Part shown: in pieces, positions 36,655 through 45,169 of the stretch | How the letters are laid out: every line of letters begins with the position of its first letter | How positions within the stretch are numbered: position 1 is the first letter of the stretch | Assembly (NCBI RefSeq): GCF_042681825.1 | Contig: NZ_JBHUGH010000005.1 | Location: forward strand, 343,850 to 407,849 | Reading direction: 5' to 3' | DNA from: Halodurantibacterium flavum | GTDB lineage: Bacteria; Pseudomonadota; Alphaproteobacteria; Rhodobacterales; Rhodobacteraceae | Length of the DNA: 64,000 bases | Notes under the pieces: model-generated | Seen by the model: only the letters and a program-made list of their open reading frames with translations | Databases searched by the model: none | What the model was told of the DNA's origin: nothing | Translations under genes and position numbers: made by a program

Positions 36655-36956
36655 ACCGGCGGCACCGTTTCGGGGGGCCGGCGCCTTCCTGCAGGAATCT
36701 CCTGCGGCGGCTGGCCGGCAAGGCGATAACGGGGTGCCCGCCTTCCCTCGGCGCCGCGTTCGGGCGCGGCCTCCATTTTAGTCGGCATCCACGCACAAAG
36801 CGCGCGGGTTCCCCTTGCTTATCAACCACGCCCAAAGCGCGCGAGCGTTTTTCAGTTTAACCGCGCGCCTTGCGCGCGGCACGGCCCAACGGGATAAGAC
36901 GCGCAAGCGTCGAAGACGGGCGGGAGAGGCCCCGCCAGCCCGCGCAGGTCACAGTA
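36655..36956. other. 302-base gap after purD, rich in GC hairpins and a direct repeat
   Basis: No gene is supported. It contains three compact hairpins: GCCGCG-TTCGGG-CGCGGC (36753-36770), CCGCGCGC-CTT-GCGCGCGG (36861-36879) and GACGC-GCAA-GCGTC (36898-36911), plus a 17-bp direct repeat (36790-36843). None has a clean U-run, although the first is followed by CTCCATTTTA and could end purD transcription. It could hold a small RNA. Confidence 0.65.
36790..36843. repeat. 17-bp direct repeat
   Basis: CACGCACAAAGCGCGCG (36790-36806) and CACGCCCAAAGCGCGCG (36827-36843) differ at one base and start 37 bases apart. The spacing and near identity suggest paired protein-binding sites or a local duplication. 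Confidence 0.75.
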
Positions 36957-37280
36957 TCAGATCTGCTTTTCCGGCATCTGCACGACCAGACCGTCCAGCG
37001 CATCCGTGACCTTGATCTGGCAGGTCAGGCGCGACCGCACCGGGTCCGGCTGATAGGCGAAATCAAGCATGTCCTCTTCCATCGGGTCCTTCGCGGGAAG
37101 CCGGTCGACCCAGTCCGGGGCGACATAGACATGGCAGGTGGAACAGGCGCAGGCACCGCCGCAATCCGCCTCGATCCCCGGAATACCGTTGTCGCGCGCG
37201 CCCTCCATCACGGTCAGCCCGGTGGGGACGTCCACAACATGCTCGGTGCCGCTGAACTCGACATAGGTGATCTTTGCCAT
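36957..37280 (-). CDS. 2Fe-2S ferredoxin, adrenodoxin/rhodocoxin type
   Basis: Encodes 107 aa. The cluster ligands follow the C-x5-C-x2-C pattern in ADCGGACACSTCHVYV, with the fourth Cys in SRLTCQIKV. YVEFSGTEHVVDVPTGLTVM is typical of the vertebrate-type/ISC ferredoxin fold that donates electrons to P450s or Fe-S assembly. An extra Cys sits inside the loop. No redox partner is adjacent. The ATG at 37280 has a GAAGGA site; upstream starts lack one. Confidence 0.94.
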   Translation of the reverse strand: MAKITYVEFSGTEHVVDVPTGLTVMEGARDNGIPGIEADCGGACACSTCHVYVAPDWVDRLPAKDPMEEDMLDFAYQPDPVRSRLTCQIKVTDALDGLVVQMPEKQI

Positions 37281-37411
37281 TTGGTCCTTCCGCATTTCGC
37301 CTCGCTTTCGCCACATAGGCCAGACGCGGCGCGGATGCCAGACCCCCCGATGCGGCAAAACGAAAGGGGCGCACGCGGCGCCCCCTGCAAGCTATCCTGT
37401 TGCCCGCCGCG

Positions 37412-38896
37412 TTATTCGACCGAGAGCGCCAGAAAGCGCGGCTCTCCACCGCGGCGGATCAGAAGCAGGACCGAGCGGCGGCCGGAGTCGCGCGCCTCCT
37501 CGATCCGGGCCTCCAGATCGGCAAGGGTCGAGACCGGCTGCTGCCCCGCCTCGGCGATCACATCGCCCACGGCAAGGCCTTTTTCATAGGCCTCGCTGTC
37601 CTCGTCGATGGCGGTGATGACCAGCCCGTCGATGGTACCCGGCAAGCCAAGCTCCTCGCGCAGGGTGGGGCTCAGGTTGCTGACCGTCATGCCGAGGATA
37701 TCGGCGGCGGCGGCCTCGGGTTCGGGCGCCTCTTCCTCGAGCATGGGCATCGGGCTGCCGCCCTCGGACGTTTCGCGCCGCCCCAGCGTCACGCGCAGCG
37801 ACTGGGTGCGCCCGTCGCGCATCACCATGACACGCACCGCGCGGCCAACCTCGGCATCGCCCACCCTGCGGACCAGATCGCGCGTGTCGGCCACGTCATT
37901 GCCATCGAAGCTGAGGATCACGTCGCCCGCCTGGATGCCGGCATCGCGCCCCGGGCCTTCGGGCACGTCGGTGACCAGCGCGCCTGCCGCCCGCTCAAGG
38001 CCCATCGCCTCGGCGATCTCGGGCGTCACGTCCTGGATGCGTACGCCCAGCCAGCCGCGCCGCGTCTCGCCGAATTCCCGCAGCTGGTCCACGACCCGCG
38101 TCACCACGGCCGAGGACATGGCGAAGCCGATCCCGATCGAGCCGCCGGTGGGCGACAGGATCGCGGTGTTCACGCCGATCACCTCACCGCTCATGTTGAA
38201 AAGCGGCCCGCCGGAATTGCCGCGGTTGATGGCCGCGTCGGTCTGGATGTAGTCGTCATAGCTGCCCGAAAGCGCCCGCCCGCGCGCCGAGACGATCCCG
38301 GCGGAGACCGAAAAACCCTGGCCGAGCGGGTTGCCCATGGCCATGACCCAGTCGCCCACCCGCGCCGTCGCCGAATCGCCAAAGCTGACAAAGGGCAGCG
38401 GCCGGTCGCTCTCGACCTTCAGAAGGGCGATGTCGGTGTTGGGGTCGGTGCCGATCACCCGCGCGTCCAGTTCGCCGCCGGCAAAGAATTCGACCGTGAT
38501 CTGATCCGCGCCCTCGATCACGTGGTTGTTCGTGACGATATAGCCGTCTTCCGAGATCACGAAACCCGAGCCGAGCGCCTGGCTGCGGCGCGGTGCCCGG
38601 GGCTGCTGGCCCGGCCCGCGATCGAGGAAATCGCGAAAGAACTCCTCGAAGGGCGATCCTTCGGGCACGATCGGCTGCGGCCCGCTGGGCGAGGCCACCG
38701 TGGTCGAGGTGGTGATGTTCACGACAGCCGGGCTGACGCGGTCCGCCAGATCGGCAAAGCTTTCAGGCGCCCGCGCCTGCGCCGATACGGCCTGCGCGAG
38801 CAAGAGCATGAGCCCGAGCACCAGCCCCGTGAACAAGGCAAGGGGGCGCATCGCATCACGCACGTCACGCTTGAGGGGGATGGCAACGGGTCTCAA
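37412..38896 (-). CDS. degP: DegP/DegQ-type periplasmic serine protease (Do family)
   Basis: Encodes 494 aa. A signal peptide (LALFTGLVLGLMLLLAQA, cleavage near VSAQA) is followed by a trypsin-like domain with His125 (TNNHVIEG), Asp155 (DPNTDIALLKV) and Ser228 (NRGNSGGPLFN), then two PDZ domains (RRGWLGVRIQDVTPEIAEAM; ILGMTVSNLSPTLREELGL). It degrades or refolds damaged envelope proteins. The best start is TTG at 38896, which has AAGGAG six bases upstream; ATG at 38851 still leaves a full signal peptide but lacks a site. Follows hflKC, as is common in Rhodobacterales, but behind a terminator. Confidence 0.95.
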   Translation of the reverse strand: MRPVAIPLKRDVRDAMRPLALFTGLVLGLMLLLAQAVSAQARAPESFADLADRVSPAVVNITTSTTVASPSGPQPIVPEGSPFEEFFRDFLDRGPGQQPRAPRRSQALGSGFVISEDGYIVTNNHVIEGADQITVEFFAGGELDARVIGTDPNTDIALLKVESDRPLPFVSFGDSATARVGDWVMAMGNPLGQGFSVSAGIVSARGRALSGSYDDYIQTDAAINRGNSGGPLFNMSGEVIGVNTAILSPTGGSIGIGFAMSSAVVTRVVDQLREFGETRRGWLGVRIQDVTPEIAEAMGLERAAGALVTDVPEGPGRDAGIQAGDVILSFDGNDVADTRDLVRRVGDAEVGRAVRVMVMRDGRTQSLRVTLGRRETSEGGSPMPMLEEEAPEPEAAAADILGMTVSNLSPTLREELGLPGTIDGLVITAIDEDSEAYEKGLAVGDVIAEAGQQPVSTLADLEARIEEARDSGRRSVLLLIRRGGEPRFLALSVE

Positions 38897-39120
38897 CGCA
38901 GTCTCCTTTTTAAGCTTCCGGCCATGTGGCCGCGATCAACAGCCTGCCACGTTCCGGCGGCAAGGGCACCCCTGCCCCCGGTCGTTCGGCTTCAGTCGTT
39001 CCGCTATAGTTATGGCGCGCGCGGGAAAACGCAAATGCAAGGATCGATGCGCGCGGCGCTGTGATCGTCTCGCCTGATGAATCGGTTGGCGCGTCATCCG
39101 GATGACCCGCGCCCTGAATC

Positions 39121-39148
39121 GAAAAGAGCCGCCCCTTGGGGGCGGCTC
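39121..39148 (-). terminator. Rho-independent terminator of hflKC
   Basis: GAGCCGCCCC (39126-39135) and GGGGCGGCTC (39139-39148) form a perfect 10-bp stem with a three-base loop; on the minus strand it is followed by UUUUC (39121-39125). It lies six bases after the hflC stop and separates it from degP. Confidence 0.9.
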
Positions 39149-39154
39149 CGGCTG

Positions 39155-40192
39155 TCATTCGGTCAGGGGCTGGGGGTTGAGCGCCAGCGCCGGGGCTTCC
39201 GGTGCGGGCGTAGCCACGGCGCCCGTCTGCTCCGGCGTCGCGGGGCCATCCTCCGCCTCGGGCGCAGGCGCACCGCTCAGCTGATCCTCGGCGCCCGGTG
39301 CGGGGGCCGCGCCGCCAGCAGCGCCAAGGCCCTGATCCGACCGCAGGTAGGCGAAGAAGTCGCTGTCCGGCCGCATGACCATCGTCGAATTCTCGCCGCG
39401 CAAGGCCCTTTCATACGACGTGAGCGACCGGGTGAAGGCAAAGAACTCCGGATCGCGCCCGAAGGCCTCGGCATAGATCACGTTGCGCTCGGCATCGGCC
39501 TCACCGCGAATGACCTCCGACTGGCGACGCGCCTCGGACACAAGCTCGACCACCGTCCGGTCGGCCGAGGCACGGACGCGCTGCGCGGCCTCTTCACCCC
39601 GGGCGATTTCGTCCGCGGCCTCGCGTTCGCGTTCCGCCCGCATCCGGGCAAAGGTCGCCGCAAGGTTCTGTTCCGGCAGGTCGGTGCGGGTCAGACGGAC
39701 GTCGATCACCTCGACCCCCAGCGTCGCCGCGTCGCGCCGCGCCAGATCGCGGATGCGGTTCATCAGCGCCGTCCGGTCGTCCGAGAGCACCGCGCCCGAC
39801 GGAACCGAACCCAGCACCTCACGGATGGCGGGTGTCACGATCCGCTCCATCCGGCCCTGCGCGCCATTGATTCCCTCGACGCCCACCGCCTCGCGGAAGC
39901 GGACGACATCGACGATCCGCCAGCGGGCAAAGGCATCGACCACCAGCCGGCGGTCGTCGAGCGGCGTCACCTCGAACGGCTGCGTCTGCAGCCCGAGGAT
40001 ACGCGCGTCGTAGCGGACGACCTCCTGGATCAGCGGAATCTTGAAGCCGAGGCCCGGATCTTCGCGGACCTGCCGCACCTGGCCGAATTGCAGTACAAGC
40101 ACCCTTTCGCGTTCGTCGACGATGAAGACCGAGGAAAGCCCCGCGACCAGCGCCACGAAAAGAACGGGAAGTATCAAAGCCGTGCGGTTCAT
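39155..40192 (-). CDS. hflC: HflC, FtsH protease modulator
   Basis: Encodes 345 aa: one N-terminal membrane anchor (ALILPVLFVALVAGLSSVFI), an SPFH/band 7 domain (ERVLVLQFGQVRQVREDPGL onward) and a helical region (ARMRAEREREAADEIARGEE). With HflK it forms a large cage around the FtsH protease in the membrane. The C-terminal 50 residues are Ala/Pro-rich and longer than in Escherichia coli. The start overlaps the hflK stop by one base (TGATG). Confidence 0.95.
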   Translation of the reverse strand: MNRTALILPVLFVALVAGLSSVFIVDERERVLVLQFGQVRQVREDPGLGFKIPLIQEVVRYDARILGLQTQPFEVTPLDDRRLVVDAFARWRIVDVVRFREAVGVEGINGAQGRMERIVTPAIREVLGSVPSGAVLSDDRTALMNRIRDLARRDAATLGVEVIDVRLTRTDLPEQNLAATFARMRAEREREAADEIARGEEAAQRVRASADRTVVELVSEARRQSEVIRGEADAERNVIYAEAFGRDPEFFAFTRSLTSYERALRGENSTMVMRPDSDFFAYLRSDQGLGAAGGAAPAPGAEDQLSGAPAPEAEDGPATPEQTGAVATPAPEAPALALNPQPLTE

Positions 40193-41331
40193 CAGTTGCC
40201 CCCCCGACGCAGTTCGTTCAGCGGAAGATAGGGAAGCACCCCGCCCCCGGCATCGTCGCCGGTGACGCCGTCAAGGATGACCTTGTCCATGCCGCCCAGG
40301 ACCCGCTCCATCGTTTCCAGATACATGCGGCGGCGGGTCACCTCCGGCGCATTCACATACTCGGTATAGACCGAGACGAAGCGGCTCGCCTCACCCTGCG
40401 CCGCGTTGATGACCTCCGCGCGATAGCCCTCGGATTGTTCCAGGATCTGCGCGGCCTCACCCCGTGCGCCCGCAAGGACGCGGTTGGCATAGGCATCGGC
40501 CTCACGCTCCAGCCGGTCGCGCTGCTGGCGCGCCGCCTGAACTTCGCGGAAGCTGTCGATCACCTCTCCCGGCGGGTCGGCGCGGTCAAAGTTGATGCGG
40601 ATCACGTTGATCCCGCTTTGATAGGTGTCCAGCGTCGCCTGTATGGCCTCCAGCAGGTCCTGCGCGATCGCGCCCCGGTCCCGGTTGAGGATCGGCGAAA
40701 GCTCGGACCGGGCGATGATGTCGCGCATCGCGCTGTCCGACACCGCGCGAACGGTTTCACCCGCATCGGCCAGGTTGAAGAGGAATTCGTCCGGACGCTC
40801 GATATTCCAGACCACCTGGAATTCGATGTCCACGACGGCCTCGTCGCGGGTCAGCATCAGGCCGCTGTCCATCCGGCCGCCGCGCCCGGTGCCGATATCC
40901 GTCACCCGTTCGCCCGTCACCTGAACGATTTCCGCCGTCACGACCGGCCAGGGCGCAAAGTTCAGACCCGGCCCGGTGGTGCGGTGATAGCTGCCGAACA
41001 TCAGCTCGACGCCCCGTTCTTCCGGGCGAACGGTGTAGAAGGACGCAAAGACCCAGAGCGCGAGCACCCCGAGCAGGCCCAGAAGGACCGTGCGGCCCGA
41101 AAAGGCCGGCCCGCCGCCACCGCTGCGGGGTCCGCGCGGACCACGACCGCCGCGACCGCCCATCAGCACCCGGAGCTGTTCCTGCCCCTTGCGCACGATT
41201 TCGTCGATTTCCGGGATCTGCGAACCGTCGCCGCCGGGCCGCTGCCCGTTATTGCCACGATTGCCGCCGCGATTGTCGCCACCGCCGCCGCCTCCGCCGC
41301 TCCCCCAGGGTCCGCCGTTGTTACCAGCCAT
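40192..41331 (-). CDS. hflK: HflK, FtsH protease modulator
   Basis: Encodes 379 aa. A strongly Gly/Asn-rich cytoplasmic N-terminus (about 1-35) precedes LRVLMGGRGGRGPRG, a membrane anchor (VLLGLLGVLALWVFASFYTV) and the SPFH/band 7 domain (EERGVELMFGSYHRTTGPGL; DAVVDIEFQVVWNI-like core). The Gly-rich head is usual for HflK. Translated together with hflC by a one-base overlap. Confidence 0.95.
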   Translation of the reverse strand: MAGNNGGPWGSGGGGGGGDNRGGNRGNNGQRPGGDGSQIPEIDEIVRKGQEQLRVLMGGRGGRGPRGPRSGGGGPAFSGRTVLLGLLGVLALWVFASFYTVRPEERGVELMFGSYHRTTGPGLNFAPWPVVTAEIVQVTGERVTDIGTGRGGRMDSGLMLTRDEAVVDIEFQVVWNIERPDEFLFNLADAGETVRAVSDSAMRDIIARSELSPILNRDRGAIAQDLLEAIQATLDTYQSGINVIRINFDRADPPGEVIDSFREVQAARQQRDRLEREADAYANRVLAGARGEAAQILEQSEGYRAEVINAAQGEASRFVSVYTEYVNAPEVTRRRMYLETMERVLGGMDKVILDGVTGDDAGGGVLPYLPLNELRRGGN

Positions 41332-41410
41332 CGAACCTCTTTTCCCCTCTTGTCATGATCATCTCACAGCGGGCATCGCGCGCCCATTCTTCAACCTGTG
41401 CGTTTATACG

Positions 41411-42772
41411 CTAATCGTCCCTACGCACAGGGGTGCGCAATGTCACAAGTTCCTCCGCCATCGTCGGGTGGACTGCCACAGTCCGGTCGAAGTCTTCCTT
41501 GGTCGCCCCCATCTTGATCGCGATGGCGGCAAGCTGAATCATCTCGCCGGCTTCGGGCGCCACGATATGGCACCCAAGGACGCGGCGGGTCTCGCGACAG
41601 ACGATGAGTTTCATCATCACCCTGTCCTGACGCCCCGCGAACAAGGTCCGCATCGGGCGGAAGGCGGCGCTGTAGACCTCGATCGGTCCCTGTTCGCGCG
41701 CGGCCTCTTCCGTCAGGCCGACCGTTCCAAGCTCGGGCTGCGTAAAGACCGCGCTGGGAACCAGATCGTGATCGGCCTTGCGCTTGTCGCCCCGGAATAC
41801 GGTGTCGGCAAAGGCATGACCCTCGCGGATCGCGACCGGCGTAAGATTGATCCGGTCGGTCACATCCCCCACCGCATAGATAGACGGAACAGCGGTCTGC
41901 GACCAGTCATCGACGATCACTTCCCCGTTGCGCCCAAGTGATACGCCCGCCTCTTCCAGCCCCAGCCCCTCGGTATTGGGGCGCCGGCCGGTCGCGTAGA
42001 GCACCTGGTCGAAGACGGTGTCATGCCCCTGGGTGGACCGGACGCGCAACCCGCCCTCGGCCGGTTCCAGCGACAGGACGTCGGTGCCGCAGCTCACGTC
42101 GATGCCGCGCGCGCGCATTCCTTCCGCGACCATGCCGCGCGCTTCATCGTCAAAGCCGCGCAGGATCTGCGCCCCGCGATAATATTGCGTCACCCTGACG
42201 CCCATCCCGTGCAGGATGCAGGCGAATTCCGAGGCGATATAGCCCCCGCCGACGATCAGGATCGAGCCGGGCAACTTTTCCAGTCCGAAGATGTCGTTGG
42301 AAGTCAAGACCTTGTCGGCGTGATCCATCTCGGGGACAAAGGGCCGTCCGCCGGTCGCGATCAGGATATGCTTGGCCGTGAAGGTCTGCCCGTCAGCCAG
42401 CCGCACCGTATGCGGATCGGCCAACACCGCGCGCTGATCATATATCGTGACGCCGGCATTCTGCAGGTTGCGGCGATAGATCCCTTCAAGCCGGGTCAGT
42501 TCCTCGGCAAGCTGGTCGCGGAACTTCGGCCAGTCAAAGGCGCCCAGCTGCGCGCCCCAGCCGTAGGCGCGGGCATCCTCGACCGCCTCGGGATAGGACG
42601 AGGCAAAGACCATCAGCTTTTTGGGAACGCAGCCGCGGATGACGCAGGTGCCGCCCATGCGGTATTCCTCGGCCAGCGCGACCTTTGCCCCGCCTTCGGC
42701 CGCAGCGATGCGCGCGGCACGGACCCCGCCCGAACCGCCGCCGATCACAAAGAGATCGTAATCGAATGCCAT
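41411..42772 (-). CDS. gor: Glutathione-disulfide reductase
   Basis: Encodes 453 aa. FAD motif DYDLFVIGGGSGGVRAARIA, redox-active disulfide GGTCVIRGCVPKK, NAD(P)H motif ILIVGGGYIASEFACILHG with the following QYYRGAQILRGFD carrying the basic residues typical for NADPH, second FAD motif PSIYAVGDVTD, and C-terminal catalytic VAVHPTMAEE. It keeps glutathione reduced. Four bases separate it from the rpiA stop, so both are in one transcript. Confidence 0.94.
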   Translation of the reverse strand: MAFDYDLFVIGGGSGGVRAARIAAAEGGAKVALAEEYRMGGTCVIRGCVPKKLMVFASSYPEAVEDARAYGWGAQLGAFDWPKFRDQLAEELTRLEGIYRRNLQNAGVTIYDQRAVLADPHTVRLADGQTFTAKHILIATGGRPFVPEMDHADKVLTSNDIFGLEKLPGSILIVGGGYIASEFACILHGMGVRVTQYYRGAQILRGFDDEARGMVAEGMRARGIDVSCGTDVLSLEPAEGGLRVRSTQGHDTVFDQVLYATGRRPNTEGLGLEEAGVSLGRNGEVIVDDWSQTAVPSIYAVGDVTDRINLTPVAIREGHAFADTVFRGDKRKADHDLVPSAVFTQPELGTVGLTEEAAREQGPIEVYSAAFRPMRTLFAGRQDRVMMKLIVCRETRRVLGCHIVAPEAGEMIQLAAIAIKMGATKEDFDRTVAVHPTMAEELVTLRTPVRRDD

Positions 42773-42776
42773 TGCC

Positions 42777-43601
42777 CTAGCCCCCAAGCCCGGAAAAGGC
42801 GTTGTCCGGGACAGCGCCATGGGACGTCTCGCGCCCCGAATGGCGGTCGCGCACCGTGACATGGCCGTCCGGATGCCCGATCACCACAACATCGCAAATG
42901 TCGATGAAAAGGCCGTTTTCAACCACCCCCGCGATCTGGTTTAGCGCCAGCGCCAGGGCGGGCGGGTTGCCGATGCGGCCCAGATGCAGGTCGAGGATGA
43001 AGTTCCCCTCATCCGTCACAAACGGGCCTTCGGCACCCATGCGGCGGGTGATGCCACGGCTCGCCACGTCCTGGCCTTCCAGCAGTTCGGCGATCAGGCG
43101 TTGCGTCACCTCCCAGCCGAATTGCAGCACCTCGACCGGCAGGGGAAAGGCCCCCAGTTGGGCCACGTCCTTGTCGGGATCAGCGATGACGATCATCCGG
43201 TCCGAGGCGGTGGCGACCACCTTTTCCTGCAGATGCGCGCCGCCGCCGCCCTTGATGAGGTTGAAGGCCGGGTCGAATTCGTCCGCCCCGTCGATGGTGA
43301 GATCAAGCCAGCCGGCCTCTGCCAGCGTCACGACATGGATGCCCTCGTCCCGCGCAAGTGCCGCCGTGCGGCTGGAGGTCGGAACGCCCGTGACGCGCAG
43401 CCCCGCCTCGCGCACCAGTTGGCCCAGACGCCGCACCATGAAGGCCGCGGTCGAGCCCGTGCCAAGACCCACGCGCATCCCGTCCTCGACAAAGTCGACG
43501 GCCCGGCAGGCGGCGGCGTTCTTGGCGGTATCCGCCGGGGAAAGACCCGGCTGCCCGGTTCCTGCTTCTGTGCCCGTATGGGTACCGTTTTCAGTGATCA
43601 T
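42777..43601 (-). CDS. rpiA: Ribose-5-phosphate isomerase A
   Basis: Encodes 274 aa. It interconverts ribose 5-phosphate and ribulose 5-phosphate. GLGTGSTAAFMV, TIDGADEFDPAFNLIKGGGG and HLQEKVVATASDRMIVIAD are the substrate-binding and catalytic motifs (Asp in DGADE, Lys in KGGGGA, Glu in QEK). The ATG at 43601 has an AGGA site and gives a 25-residue polar leader that is longer than in Escherichia coli; the frame remains open upstream, so a later start is possible. Confidence 0.95.
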   Translation of the reverse strand: MITENGTHTGTEAGTGQPGLSPADTAKNAAACRAVDFVEDGMRVGLGTGSTAAFMVRRLGQLVREAGLRVTGVPTSSRTAALARDEGIHVVTLAEAGWLDLTIDGADEFDPAFNLIKGGGGAHLQEKVVATASDRMIVIADPDKDVAQLGAFPLPVEVLQFGWEVTQRLIAELLEGQDVASRGITRRMGAEGPFVTDEGNFILDLHLGRIGNPPALALALNQIAGVVENGLFIDICDVVVIGHPDGHVTVRDRHSGRETSHGAVPDNAFSGLGG

Positions 43602-43752
43602 GCTGCGTTCCTGATCCCGTGTCGCGCCGGTTATAGGCAGTTTGCGCCGCCGCTGCGAGGGGAATCGGCCCCGCATACCGGGGACGAGATGTCGCTTTCG
43701 GACGTGCCGCGGCGCGTCGCAGCGCCTAGATGATGGGAAAAGGAGGATGCGG

Positions 43753-45126
43753 ATGTTTCTTTCCGTCTTCGATATGTTCAAGATCGGCATCGGCCCGTCG
43801 TCCAGCCATACCATGGGCCCGATGGTCGCGGCGGCGCGGTTTCTCGACCTGCTGCGCGGCTCGCCCTTTCATCCGGTGGGGCTTCGGGCATCGCTGCACG
43901 GGTCGCTCGCCTTTACCGGGGTGGGGCACGCGACCGACCGCGCGGTGATCCTGGGGCTCGCCGGGTTCAGCCCCGAAACCTTCGATGCAGAGGCCGCCGA
44001 GACCACGCTTGCGGACATCCGCGAGACGCGCCGGATCGCCCCGCCGGGCCTGCCGCAGCTTGCCTTCGATCCCGCCTCTGACCTTGCCTTCGACTATGGC
44101 CCGCCCCTGCCCGGCCATGCGAACGGCCTGATCCTGCGGGCGACCGATGCGCAGGGCGACGTGATCCTGCAGGAAACCTATTATTCCGTCGGCGGCGGCT
44201 TTGTCCTGACCGAGGCGGAGCTTGCAGCAGGCGAGGCCGGGACCCCCGCCGCGCCTGTCCCCTACCCGTTCCGGAACGCGGCCGAGATGCTGCGCATGGC
44301 GCAGGAGAGCGGCAAGACCATCGCCCGCATGAAGCGGGAAAACGAACTGGCCGTCCGGTCCGCCCGGGCGCTGGAGGACGGGCTGGCCCGGATCTGGTCG
44401 GTGATGGACGCCTGCATCGAACGCGGGCTTGCCGCCGAGGGCATCCTTCCCGGCGGCCTCAAGGTGCGACGCCGCGCGAGGGGCATCCATGAGGCGCTCA
44501 GGCGCGAGGCCGGGCTGAACCTTGTGCCGCCGCATACGATCAACGACTGGATGAGCGTCTATGCCATGGCGGTGAACGAGGAAAACGCCGCCGGCGGTCA
44601 GGTCGTCACCGCGCCCACCAACGGCGCGGCGGGGGTGGTGCCGGCGGTGATCCGGTACTGGCTCGATCATGTGCCGGGGGCAAGCCGGGCACGGGTCGGC
44701 GACTTCCTCCTCACGGCGGCGGCGATCGGCGGGCTGGTCAAGCACAATGCCTCGATCTCGGGCGCGGAATGCGGCTGTCAGGCCGAGGTCGGCAGCGCCG
44801 CCGCCATGGCCGCAGCGGGCCTTGCCGCCGTGATGGGCGGGACGCCCGAACAGGTGGAAAACGCGGCCGAGATCGCACTGGAACATCACCTCGGCATGAC
44901 CTGCGATCCGGTAAAGGGGCTGGTGCAGGTGCCCTGCATCGAGCGGAACGGGCTGGGCGCGATCAAGGCGGTTTCGGCCGCCAGCCTCGCGCTGCGTGGG
45001 GACGGGCAGCATCTGGTGCCGCTCGACGCCTGCATCGAGACAATGCGCCAGACCGGCCAGGACATGAGCGAGAAATACAAGGAAACCTCCCTGGGCGGTT
45101 TGGCCGTGAACGTGCCGAATTGCTGA
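43753..45126 (+). CDS. sdaA: L-serine ammonia-lyase (iron-sulfur, single chain)
   Basis: Encodes 457 aa. It deaminates L-serine to pyruvate with an oxygen-sensitive 4Fe-4S cluster. The N-terminal beta domain begins MFLSVFDMFKIGIGPSSSHT; cluster Cys are visible in SGAECGCQAEVGS and MTCDPVKGLVQVPCIERN. The ATG at 43753 has GGAGG at six bases; the in-frame ATG at 43747 touches that site and is unlikely. It diverges from rpiA. Confidence 0.96.
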   Translation: MFLSVFDMFKIGIGPSSSHTMGPMVAAARFLDLLRGSPFHPVGLRASLHGSLAFTGVGHATDRAVILGLAGFSPETFDAEAAETTLADIRETRRIAPPGLPQLAFDPASDLAFDYGPPLPGHANGLILRATDAQGDVILQETYYSVGGGFVLTEAELAAGEAGTPAAPVPYPFRNAAEMLRMAQESGKTIARMKRENELAVRSARALEDGLARIWSVMDACIERGLAAEGILPGGLKVRRRARGIHEALRREAGLNLVPPHTINDWMSVYAMAVNEENAAGGQVVTAPTNGAAGVVPAVIRYWLDHVPGASRARVGDFLLTAAAIGGLVKHNASISGAECGCQAEVGSAAAMAAAGLAAVMGGTPEQVENAAEIALEHHLGMTCDPVKGLVQVPCIERNGLGAIKAVSAASLALRGDGQHLVPLDACIETMRQTGQDMSEKYKETSLGGLAVNVPNC

Positions 45127-45169
45127 ACGGACAATGGACAGCGCCCGGCTGCACCGCTAGCAGGACAGG

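Noticed and set aside
38897..39120. Heat-shock (RpoH-type) promoter upstream of degP
   Set aside because: CCTTGC and TATAGC-like elements exist on the minus strand but their spacing (about 20-27 bases) does not fit either RpoH or sigma-70.
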